A stretch of 64,000 bases of DNA, taken from assembly GCA_946965045.2 (NCBI GenBank), contig OX337240.1:3038001-3102000 (forward strand), written 5' to 3'. The position numbers and the translations under genes were made by a program. This DNA is from Epithemia pelagica. Lineage: Eukaryota > Bacillariophyta > Bacillariophyceae > Surirellales > Surirellaceae. The notes under the pieces are model-generated. The model had not been told where the DNA came from. It made no database searches and saw only the letters and a list, made by a program, of their open reading frames with translations. This document shows positions 39,487-49,010 of this stretch, one piece after another. Within the stretch, counting starts at the first letter, position 1; the number at the start of each line of letters is the position of its first letter.

Positions 39487-40530
39487 ACTGATACGATACC
39501 AATGACTACAACCAGGAGAGAACTACTCGAACTTGGGTTCGTTCGTTGGTTCTATCGTCGTGGTCCAAACGGTCTTATTGCTGTTGCTGTTGTTGCGGAT
39601 GCTGGGGGTGTGTCCGAACGTTGCTGGGGGTGTGTCCGAACGTTGCGCAATTCCCTGTGATTGGGATCTGGTCGGATTGTGTATTCTTTTTTTCTTGTCC
39701 TTGGTTTGTGGGCCACACAAAAAAAGGCCTTTTCTGTCGTCTGGTTCGTTCTGCTTTTGGTGGCGTTCGGTTGTTTTGTACCTCCCATCGGGGGTGAGAA
39801 TTTTGCAGTCTGTTCGTCAATCATTTTCGTCATTTTTTTGTGCGACCAGATTCTCGCCTCTGCTTGGGGGTAGGTTGTTTTGTTGCGACAAAGAAAAGAG
39901 ACGATGGTCTTCGATCGATTTCCCGTTGCTGTGCCGCGAACCGCGACTCACCATGGAAACGGCGACCAACTTTTTGACGATTCAAGAGCGACTCCAGAAA
40001 GAATGATTCGCTGGTCCACGTCAGCCCTCTTGGAACGACCCGCGGAAGCCACAGAGAATACTGGTGTCTCGATACTGGAGTACGAAACAGTGTACCGGTG
40101 TCACGACTTGCCAAAGATGGCGGCGCGCGGGGGAGACACGAAATGAAAAATGAAGAACACTCCATCCTTTTTCGGTGTTTTGTTGTGTCGCTGCAACGCG
40201 GTTGACACTGACTTGACACCTCTTCTTTCCTGGCAACTCGCCCTTCTCTCTTTGTGCTGAAGAGAGAGCGTATTGGATTCTGTGTGTTCCTTACAACCAC
40301 CACACCACTCTTCAAGACAAGGAACTTGGCTTTGGCTTCGGGTTTTTGGTGTGATTGCTGTCACACAATCGCAAAAAATTGACGACGCTGCCTCGTGACA
40401 ACCAAACCGAGCAACGTGGTCCACAATCTTCCTCTCTCTCCCTCCATAAAAGTCATTTACTTTTTGTTGTTGACAAGGATTCCTTCACTATTTCTTCTCT
40501 CTCCATCTTGAAGTACAGTTTCCATTCATC
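39487..40530. other. Divergent promoter region with a MITE and a 22-bp tandem repeat
   Basis: It separates the CobW-type gene from the plastid-protein gene. A 22-bp unit (GCTGGGGGTGTGTCCGAACG plus 2 bases) occurs twice in tandem near 39600-39645. The miniature element is at 39779-39872. ORFs at 39533-40146 overlap these repeats, lack domains, and I do not accept them as genes. Confidence 0.6.
39769..39882. mobile_element. 94-bp MITE with Academ-like ends and a 10-bp duplication
   Basis: The element is 39779-39872, flanked by a perfect 10-bp repeat GGTTGTTTTG (39769-39778 and 39873-39882). Its ends are inverted, matching at 16 of 22 positions: TACCTCCCATCGGGGGTGAG on the left, and the complement of TACCCCCAAGCAGAGGCGAG on the right. 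The right end, CTTGGGGGTA, is identical over its last bases to that of the 7.8-kb helicase transposon, and duplication length is the same. It has no coding capacity, so it would be mobilised in trans. Confidence 0.78.
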
Positions 40531-41197
40531 ATGATCATGTATTCCGTTCGTTGTTGTTTCAATCTCGCCTTGGTTGGGGCAACCCTGCTTGGGTCGACGC
40601 AGGCCTTTACCTCTCGATTGGTACCTTCCCCCGTGAGAGGGACACGGACAATGGCCCTCGTCTCGTTTCAGCAGCAACAACAACAAGAACAGCCGCATTC
40701 CATGGAGGAAATTGCCAGTTGTGCCTTGACTGGATTGTGTTCGGTCCAAGACATGGAAGATATGATGCAAGGTACGTCGTCCCAAAAACTGGTGGGTTGG
40801 TGCACCGACGTTTGGAGGAAAAAAAGAATCATGACTCACAAGTATTCTCTTGTTCTTGTTGTCGTCACCCGCAGAATTGCAACATGCCACTACCACTACT
40901 ACAACCAGCAGCAGGAGAGGGACGACTCCGGAAGAAGTGGTGGTGCAAAGTTATGTCAATCATCATCATCCTTCGGGCAATACGGAACAACAACGGGACC
41001 GGTTGAAGGAGGCCTTGAAATTGCGTCTGGAATTGCATGCCTTGGGACAAGAATTGCAAGGCACCCATGACGAAAATGACGAGGACAACAACGACGACGA
41101 CGATACCTACCTCTATTCGTCCTATCGGGGGAATTCCAATCATGCCTTTGATCATTTTGTCGATTACCGACAAATGGCACAATACGAAAGCCATTGA
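40531..41197 (+). CDS. Putative plastid-targeted small protein, unknown function
   Basis: Two exons, 40531-40771 and 40875-41197. The intron has a GTACGT donor and CCGCAG acceptor, phase 1, giving 187 aa. The N-terminus is a signal peptide (MIMYSVRCCFNLALVGATLL) followed by GSTQAFTSRL. A Phe right after an Ala cleavage site, then a Ser/Thr/Arg-rich stretch, is the ASAFAP-like motif of diatom bipartite plastid presequences; import into the plastid is therefore inferred. The mature part is polar: HSMEEIASCALTGLCSVQDM, a Thr-rich linker, the helix DRLKEALKLRLELHALGQEL, an acidic DENDEDNNDDDD tract and a C-terminal HAFDHFVDYRQM. I do not recognise a family. Confidence 0.75.
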
Positions 41198-41693
41198 GAC
41201 GAGAGCATGTATATATACTATGTGTGCATGCATCTACCTCTCTATCGATGCGCAAGGCCCACCCACCATTACACTTTACTATACACGGAACACGCTCCTC
41301 TTGCTCGACCATATCTGCTACACTCTTATGCCACACATCCAAAACTCAACAACAACAACAAGATAGAAACAAATTGACACTCACCATTGAAACCATGATG
41401 TATCCTGTATACAACGACGATTCCCACAAGAGCCAAAAATTTTAATTTGTAATGCACACACACTTGTTTTGCTACGCCACCGTCCCTTCACTCACTTGCT
41501 ATACTCCTATTTGCAAAGGCCGCAAAAACACTTCTCTCTCTCTCTCTTGTAGTAGTAAGAGAGTACAGATGAGTATAGGTATATGGTATTGTGGAACTAG
41601 GTACGACATGCCACAGGGACAGGTTTTGGATTCGTTCCTTCTTTCCCAGTTGGCCTCTCCATTCACCGCACAGCACGTTTCCCATAAGATGGT
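41198..41693. other. Intergenic region
   Basis: 3' flank of the plastid-protein gene and, from about 41600, the 3' flank of the inverted cassette 3 (TTCCCAGTTGGCCTCTCC matches, inverted, the flanks of the two glycosyltransferase genes). A (CT)n run is at about 41536-41549. No gene seen. Confidence 0.5.
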
Positions 41694-42215
41694 CCGTCAT
41701 TTCTCGTACTGGTCCAGAAGGGATTGCGGTGGATCCTTATCAAGGCTTTGTTGGACCCGTGTCTGAATCTGTTCCGGTAGATTGCTGTCATTTTGGTGCT
41801 GCTGGTAGAAGGACTGTGCTCGCTGACAACTGGTTTCCATGCGCACAAGTTGTGGTTGTGGAGTGGCAGTCGTTGTCGTACGGCTCCTTGTCTGTGCTGG
41901 TTGTTGCCAGTCCCTCACGGCCCGTCGCAACAAGACCAAGACATGAGGAATGGAGGGTGTTCCAAAACAATGCAAGTTTTTGTTCTTGTCGTTGCCATGG
42001 CCAATCGCTGCAAGTTTCGATAAAGTGTCTGGAACGAGTGCCAGTTTGGCCGCCTGCTGCTTGGTGGTAGTGGTGGTGGTTGTCGTGTGGTGGGTGTGAT
42101 TGCTCCTGTGAGAACGGGGGGTGGCGTTTGGAAGTAGGATTGGTACTACCGAACCTGTGCCGTTGGGGCCAATTTACCAAACCCCACCAATCATAAGAAC
42201 ATTGGAGTAGAGAAT
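41694..42215 (-). pseudogene. 5'-truncated GT61-like glycosyltransferase, cassette 3
   Basis: Only the last roughly 170 codons survive, on the minus strand. Recognisable blocks are FWGLVNWPQ (from the WGFWKLAQ region), ILLPNATPRS-like sequence followed by His/Thr runs, KLAAIGHGND, PSIPHVLVLLRRAVRDWQ, METSCQRAQSFYQQHQND and LPEQIQTRVQQSLDKDPPQS before the stop at 41694. Frameshifts (around 41975 and upstream) split it over two frames. The glycine-rich TPHGAATTN donor-binding region is gone, so it cannot be active. Confidence 0.85.
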
Positions 42216-42525
42216 CCCACTCCAGCCTCCTACTAGTAGGAGTACCAAGGAATGCCAATCGCCATGATCCATGGCCCATGATGGCAGCCGCTATTCTGAC
42301 TCCTAGTTCGCAGCAACCAATGATGAAGAGGAGGGCAGGATCATTCATCCACAGTGGTTTGTAGAATACTGTATTCTACCTATAGATAGAGTGTCTGGTG
42401 TGTGTATTCCCCGACGGACATTCCATGGCTGCTGCTGCTGCTGTGGGGAACAGAGAGCATCCAACTGGTGTGGCTCTCTTGTGCGGTCCAAACCAACCAC
42501 CACAACCACACCTGGTTCGGTTCTT
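42216..42525. other. Spacer between TIMP-like gene and glycosyltransferase relic
   Basis: Contains the inverted equivalent of the TIMP-gene 3' flank seen in cassettes 1 and 2 (CCCCGACGGACATTCCATGG), a (GCT)n run near 42429-42441, and CTAGTAGGAGTACC near 42233. No gene seen. Confidence 0.45.
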
Positions 42526-43275
42526 CTACGAGTCGTGGTCCTGATTGTTGTTGTCGTCGTCGGAGCATGGGGGGAGCGACTGCCAAACGGCCAACTCCTG
42601 GCAAGACACGTCGGACCACACGACAGGAAGCAAACACGAGGCACTGCGGTTCCACACCATTGCATTGGCCACGACCGTGTCCTGGCACGGTTGGAAACCC
42701 TCGTCGTTCTGGTTGGGCAGGAGGATGATGGTGGGAACAGAATCCGAATCGGGAGGATGGACTTGGTCTTGTTGTTGGTAGGACACTCCCACCAAGTAGT
42801 CTTGTCCGGTTTGCAACCGTACGCCACAGGCGGCTGTACTTGTGGGAGTGACCAAAAGTTGAACCTGGTTCTCGGGTGTCATTGTCGTAGAATTGGACGG
42901 GCAGGGTGTCTGGAACGTCTGACGAACCTGCACGAGATACAACCGGTCCTGTGCCACGTTCCGGAGAGTACTAGCAATGGACGGACCGCTTGTAATGGGT
43001 CGAATTGGAATGTGCAGAGGTGGCGATTCGTCGTCGTCGTTCTTGGGTGTTGACGATGGAACAAGTCGCAATTCCAGTGGACCACCGGTACCCGTTTCTT
43101 GTTGGACAACATGGACTTGTCCCACAATGTGCACCACAGGAACATGGTCACTTTCGGCCACGTGAGTCGCTATGGATTGGGACCGGCATTTGCAAGCGTC
43201 CGTAACAAGGACCACCGGCAGAAGGAATAGCAGCCAAACGAGCCACCCCCCGGCTGCCCGGATTGTCACGGGCAT
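42526..43275 (-). CDS. Secreted TIMP/NTR-domain-like protein
   Basis: A 249-aa frame from the ATG at 43275. A strong signal peptide (WLVWLLFLLPVVLVTDA) is followed directly by CKC, so cleavage before the first Cys would expose an N-terminal Cys-x-Cys, the feature TIMPs use to chelate the catalytic zinc of metalloproteinases. The body resembles an NTR/OB barrel: HVPVVHIVGQVHVVQQE, RLYLVQVRQTFQTPC and CGVRLQTGQDYLVGVSY, the latter like the CG-x-L-x2-G-x2-YL block of TIMP and netrin NTR domains. Three further Cys near the C-terminus (CQDT, SCLL, SCQEL) could form disulphides. An inhibitor of secreted or cell-wall metalloproteinases is inferred; NTR domains also bind other ligands. It is the only intact member of three copies here, and its promoter matches those upstream of the two broken ones. 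Confidence 0.72.
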   Translation of the reverse strand: MPVTIRAAGGWLVWLLFLLPVVLVTDACKCRSQSIATHVAESDHVPVVHIVGQVHVVQQETGTGGPLELRLVPSSTPKNDDDESPPLHIPIRPITSGPSIASTLRNVAQDRLYLVQVRQTFQTPCPSNSTTMTPENQVQLLVTPTSTAACGVRLQTGQDYLVGVSYQQQDQVHPPDSDSVPTIILLPNQNDEGFQPCQDTVVANAMVWNRSASCLLPVVWSDVSCQELAVWQSLPPCSDDDNNNQDHDS

Positions 43276-44586
43276 GCTCCACACAGCCACACTACCGCCC
43301 TTGGTGTCGTTGCAGAATGAATGATCCAGAGACTCTTGTGGTTTGTTTTGTCGGGTGCTTCTGATACGTGATGATTGGTTCTCTCCTCTATTATTAGAAC
43401 AGATTCACACCAAAAGGGGGAACACTCCCGATCCAGACAACTCCTTCATATAATATTTCTCCCGCCTCCAACCTTTGACGGAACTTGGAACAAATAATTT
43501 GGGGGTTTCAGCTACCTTTGCGATCATCTATAGCTACCATAGGAGTGGATGTCTATCATTGAATGAGGAAGCGTCATACTCCAAAACTCGTACTCCGTAC
43601 TCCTCTAGTAGCAACAAAAAGAGATTTTTGCGGGTGATGCGAGAGTTTCCTGGAATCGCCACTCTCGTTGGTCTCTCTCTCTCTCTCTCTCCATACCAAG
43701 GAAACAGGCGACGGACCTCTACTGCTATTAGGTAGTCTAGCTCTAGGTAGAGCAGTAGAGAGTCCTCCTTTGGAATGCAATGGAAGCAACGGGCGTCTAC
43801 GTATAGTATGATACGACACTTGCGTGGAAAGAAAAAAGACTCTTATACACCTCGATGGATCGAACCAAAAAATGGGCTGTGCGCAGAGTCTGCTGCGGTT
43901 CAACGACAGCAACAAGGAAGCCACACAAAGGCGTCCGGAAACACCACTACTTTCCCTAGTAGAGAGAGCGTCCATCGCCGGATCAATGATGATGGTGAGG
44001 ATGATTCCAGAGACGTGTTGGAAGCAATGGTTGCATCGGGCCGTTGTGGCGACTCAGTCGTCATTTCGTCTCCAACCGTGACAAAGCCCAACAAGAATCT
44101 TGTTTTTTCACTGGTTGGGAGGGGGCTATTGGTTTTACGCCATTTCCCCCTGACACAATGAGGCGATATCATTCTATTAAGTCTTTTCTTCTATTGCCTT
44201 TTGAATTGCCCTTTGTTTGGCGTGACGTTTGTGCTCCTTGCGAACCAGCGGCCGCGGTGTTCTCCAAGATGTTTTGGAAACAGCCCCAGCGAGGGGTGAC
44301 AGGTGGCTATAGTAAGATTGAGTCATTGAGGTCAATCGCAAGTTCTGAACTATAAGCCCCTGGCATCCAATGAGAGCTTATCAGATTCCATCGGTCTTTC
44401 TAGTCTTGATCGGTCCTTTTCGAACTCTGGCATGGGGAGTGTCGTGTTTCAGTACGCGTAGTTTCGCCCAACGAGCTTTCCACGCGAAAAAAACAGTCAT
44501 AGGATCCTTCCCAACAAGTGGTCCATTCATTGTTTGTGCTTGGCGTTCCGCACCGAACCAGAGCACCGCAGCAAACAACAACGACG
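43276..44586. other. Intergenic region with one weak ORF
   Basis: 43380-43500 is the inverted equivalent of the spacer between glycosyltransferase and TIMP-like gene in cassettes 1 and 2 (GTGTTCCCCCTTTTGGTG-like and GAACTTGGAACAAA). (CT)n lies near 43676-43692. A possible small coding region is at 43872-44161. Otherwise nothing is supported. Confidence 0.5.
43872..44161 (+). CDS. Possible small gene, frame uncertain
   Basis: An ATG at 43872 gives MGCAQSLLRFNDSNKEATQR, which starts with a textbook N-myristoylation/palmitoylation motif (MGCAxS). Its frame stops at 44081. The overlapping +1 frame then looks more protein-like (SVHRRINDDGEDDSRDVLEA, MVASGRCGDSVVISSPT) and runs to 44161. Either a frameshift, a missed intron or chance explains this. 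No family recognised. Confidence 0.25.
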
Positions 44587-47500
44587 ATGAAGATGCAGTT
44601 GGACCGCAAGGGCCTCATGGCCGCTTGTAGTGTCATGTTCTTGGGAGTCCTTTCCTTTCGTGGTGTATCCGCAGATGGCAACGGTGGCAGTACGTTCCCT
44701 TGTGTTGCGATAGGATTGGATTCAGAGCTTTGATTGGAGAGAAATGTTCCTTTGTTCTCATTTCTTACTTTTGATTGTTTCAATTCTCTTTCTTTCTTTC
44801 TCTCGATCTCTCTCGATTGTTTGCGGATTGATGTTGATGAACTGTCCTGGTGTCTTGTGTGCTCGCGAAACCTCCATTTCGGTGTTGGTTCCCCGAAACG
44901 AACGAATCATGATCCTTTTCCTCATTTTCGCGCAAACCAACAGTCTATACCGGCGGTGGTGGCTTCGGCGCTTCGGGGTGGGGATACGTGGTCGAAACGG
45001 ATAAGCCCACGGGTGCGCCCACTGGCTCGCCGACGGGTTCGCCCACAGGTTCTCCTACTGGTTCTCCCACCGGCTCTCCGACCGGTTCTCCGACCGGTTC
45101 TCCGACCGGTTCTCCGACTGGCTCTCCCACTGGCTCTCCGACTGGCTCTCCGACTGGCTCTCCTACTGGTGCTCCTACTGGCTCGCCGACTGGTTCTCCC
45201 ACTGGTGCTCCCACTGGTGCTCCCACTGGCTCACCGACTGGTTCTCCGACTGGTTCTCCCACTGGCTTGCCGACTGGTGCTCCCACTGGTGCTCCGACTG
45301 GTTCTCCCACTGGTGCTCCCACTGGTGCTCCAACCGGCTCTCCCACCGGTTCACCGACTGGATCTCCCGTAGTGTCTCCCACTGGCTCTCCTACTGGCAC
45401 TCCCACTGGCTCTCCCACTGGTGCTCCGACTGGTGCCCCGACTGGCTCTCCCACCGGTTCTCCGACTGGTTCTCCCACTGGCTCACCGACTGGTTCTCCG
45501 ACTGGTTCTTCCACTGGCTCGCCGACTGGTGCTCCAACTGGTGCTCCGACTGGATCTCCCACTGGTGCTCCCACTGGTGCTCCAACCGGCTCTCCCACCG
45601 GTTCACCGACTGGATCTCCCGTAGTGTCTCCCACTGGCTCTCCCACTGGTGCTCCCACCGGCTCTCCCACCGGTTCACCGACTGGATCTCCCGTAGTGTC
45701 TCCCACTGGCTCTCCCACTGGTGCTCCAACCGGATCTCCCACCGGTTCACCGACTGGATCTCCGGTAGTGTCTCCCACTGGCTCTCCTACTGGCACTCCC
45801 ACTGGCTCTCCCACTGGTGCTCCGACTGGTGCCCCGACTGGCTCTCCCATTGTTTCTCCCACTGGTGCTCCGACTGGCGCCCCGACTGGCTCTCCCGTTG
45901 TTTCTCCCACTGGTGCTCCTACTGGCGGGCCGACTGGTTCTCCCGTTGTTTCTCCCACTGGTGCTCCTACTGGCGCGCCGACTGGCTCTCCCGTTGTTTC
46001 TCCCACTGGTGCTCCGACTGACGCCCCGACTGGCTCTCCCGTTGTTTCTCCCACGGGTGCTCCGACTGGCGCGCCGACTGTCCCTATCGATACCTCGTCC
46101 GTTACTGCCTCGCCTACTGGCTCCCCCACTACTCCTACCACCAGTAAACCATCATCCGAACATAGTACGTTTCCGTTGCGCTGCCACTGAAACAGACCTC
46201 ACCAATCGTTTCGATTGTGGTGGTTGTCGCAATCGTGAAAGATTGTCTGGATTCTCACATCATAAACTTTTTTTGTTCTTGACAGTGTGCCCCGACGATG
46301 TCTGCGGTGAATGTTGTTATGGAGCAAAATTCTGCAAACCGGAACCTGTTGGAGACCCTCCCACCGATCCGGAACCCTTGGAAGTAAGCCCCACGGCGGT
46401 ACCCACGAATAGTCCCACCTCCGGCCCCACCTCGGCTCCCACCAGTCCACCTACCTCTGGACCCACGGCGGGTCCCACCGCCGGACCCACGGCTGGACCA
46501 ACCTCTGCACCCACCGGTGGACCCACCAGTGGACCTACGGCTGGACCCACTAGTGGACCTACAGGATCGCCCATTGTGGCGCCCACAAGTGGACCGACCT
46601 CGGCACCTACGGCTGGACCCACAGCTGGACCGACCTCTGCTCCCACCAGTGGACCTACGGCTGGACCCACCAGTGGACCCACAGGATCTCCGATCACGGC
46701 TCCTACCGGTGGACCGACCTCTGCACCCACGGCCAGACCAACAGCTGGACCCACCAGTGGACCCACAGGATCTCCGATCGCGGCTCCGACCGGTGGACCG
46801 ACCTTTGCACCCACGGCGGGACCAACGGCTGGACCCACGGCTGGACCGACCTCTGCACCCACCAGTGGACCCACAGGATCTCCGATCACGGCTCCTACCG
46901 GTGGACCGACCTCTGCACCCACGGCTGGACCAACGTCCGGACCCACGGCTGGACCGACCTCTGCACCCACCAGTGGACCCACGGCTGGACCTACGGCCGG
47001 TCCCACCAGTGGACCCACAGGATCACCCGTTGCGGCGCCCACGAGTGGACCGACCTCTGCACCTACGGCTGGACCCACCTCTGGACCCACAGCTGGACCC
47101 ACAGCTGGACCCACAGCTGGACCCACAGCTGGACCAACGTCGGGTCCCACTGCCGGACCAACATCGGGCCCTACGTCTGCCCCGACCAGTGGCCCGACCG
47201 CTGGACCTACGACCAATGCGCCCACGGCCGGACCGACCTCGACTCCAACCAGTGTCCCCACCGGCTCTCCCTCAATGTCGCCCTCCAGTATTCCTTCCAT
47301 GTCTCCGACGGAACCCTGCGTGGACCGACGCTTGGATGTCTGTATTGCGATTGATATGTCAGGTTCCGTCTGTTCTCCCCATGAACCCCTCGAGTGCTTC
47401 AATTGTACCTGTGCGGAAACACACCCTCCCCCTCTCGGCTACGACATTTGCTGTGAGAACTTCGAAAACGAAATTCTTTTCACGAAAAAGATTATTGAGA

Positions 47501-48585
47501 GATTGGATGCTAGCACGCCGGATTATGATCAACAGTTTTCTCTTGTGTCGTTCTCTACCGAGAGTATCAAGGTGAACGGTCTTGCGAATGCTAATATTGC
47601 TGCATCTAACGTCCAAAATTTCACATACATGGGAGGGTGGACCAACACGGGAGACGCCATCAGGCATTGTTATGAGACATTAAAGTTTTCCAATAACAAA
47701 CGGGCCATCATCATTGTTACCGACGGGACACCTACAGCTGGTAACGACCTTGTCAACATTACTGGGAAATTGGAAGACAACCAGGAACATCAGGAGTACG
47801 CGGTGGCGCAATCTGATTTGGTCAAAGGTGCGCACATTGAAGTGATCCCCGTCGCGATCAAGGGCTCCGTTTCGTTTAACGAGAAGTGGCTCAAGGCACT
47901 CGCTTCCAGCCAAAACATGTACCTCAGCGTTGAAGACTTTGACGAGCTCACGAAAACAGACGCAGTGATTAACGAACTCTTGGAAAAAGTCAAATGCGGT
48001 ACCAGTCAAGGTTACATTGATGGCCATTGGGAACCTTATGGAGACGTGGAAACTTTCACTGACCATACCAACGACAACAGTTTCTGGAACTTCGTCGGAG
48101 GAGCAACCCCAAATGCTCCTGCCCATGCGTTTAATCACAACTATTCGCAACATTGTCCCTTCGAGGACGATAACGTTACGAACCATTGCGCCATCTTGCT
48201 TGGAGATACAATCAACAACACTGAAAACATTGTCGAAAACGATGGTTACCTCATCTCCGATGTAATGACCATTAGCGCCAATGCTCATTGGGTTCGCATC
48301 CGATTTGATTACCACGTTCAATTTTGGATATCTCAACTTAATCACATCCATCTTGAGTATTCTATCGATGGCGGAACTAACTGGGTGTCGATTCAGTACA
48401 CTCTTGGAGATCATTTGAACAACTACGTTGACGGTCATATTGAGCGATGGATTTATGTTGTTGATATCACGACACTCGTATTCCGTTTCCATCAGGACAA
48501 CTTTCAGAATCTCACGAAATCAGGTTACCCGGTGGCGTCCTTGGACAACATTTCATTGGAACAATTCATCGAAGAAACTCCGTAA
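44587..48585 (+). CDS. Secreted PT-repeat / vWFA-domain protein, probable cell-wall or adhesive protein
   Basis: Three exons: 44587-44689, 44944-46164 and 46286-48585. Both donors are GTACGT and both introns phase 1, giving 1,207 aa. The first exon encodes a signal peptide (ACSVMFLGVLSFRGVSA). Order of parts: a GGGGF linker; a PTGS/PTGA tetrapeptide array (about 44-425); a Cys-rich spacer CPDDVCGECCYGAKFC (about 442-457); a second array of PTAG/PTSG/PTSA units (about 470-760); a von Willebrand factor A domain (about 776-1000) with MIDAS residues in DMSGS, a Thr in WTNTGDA and IVTDGTPT; and a C-terminal beta-rich domain with N-glycosylation sites. Pro/Thr arrays are probably heavily O-glycosylated. 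Comparable architectures occur in diatom mucilage and wall proteins. It is convergent with a paralogue. Confidence 0.87.
45007..46080 (+). repeat. 12-bp coding minisatellite, PTGS/PTGA array
   Basis: Tandem 12-bp units of the form CCCACTGGCTCT. Higher-order units with GTAGTGTCTCCCACTGGC occur at about 45369, 45627, 45693 and 45759, and GTTGTTTCTCCC units at about 45896-46053. The period keeps the complementary strand open for 398 codons, which I regard as a by-product. Confidence 0.9.
46390..47290 (+). repeat. Second 12-bp coding minisatellite, PTAG/PTSG array
   Basis: Units such as GGACCCACGGCT and GGACCGACCTCT encode PTxG tetrapeptides. A longer unit containing GGACCCACAGGATCTCCGATC recurs about every 130-190 bp (46557, 46676, 46758, 46868, 47013), showing multi-unit duplications. 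Confidence 0.88.
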
Positions 48586-49010
48586 GATACCTAAAACTAT
48601 GCATAATTTTCTATAATAGTCATGCCTGATTTTCTCCAAGACAAACGTAATTGAATCACGTATAAACTCATCGTGGATACTTTTAGAATTGTGGAGATGA
48701 TGACTCGATGGCGACACTTTAGCGAACGATAGATGAATCATAATATAGCAGCAAAGGTAGGTGAAATGGGAACAAGCGAAGTGAGCGAACACAATCAACA
48801 AACAATGCAGTGTCATGTTTCAGCAGGGTGGGAGTGCGAAGATCTCAATCCCATAGAAATGAAGATATGCTGGATTGATAGAAAGAAACATTTGATTGGT
48901 GTCTAATGAAATGAATTTGATGCAACGTGAACTAAGGATGAGTGCTTCCCTGCCGACTGCTTTCTTTGTCTTGACGTCGCATGGAACAAGTCTGTCTTGG
49001 GTACTGCTCT
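48586..49010. other. Spacer between the two convergent vWFA genes
   Basis: AT-rich 3' flanks of both genes. No gene or repeat seen. Confidence 0.5.

Noticed and set aside
39533-40146. ORFs in the divergent promoter
   Set aside because: They cross the MITE and tandem repeats and have no motifs.
45007-47290. CRISPR-like array
   Set aside because: Short period, no unique spacers, in coding frame of a eukaryotic gene.
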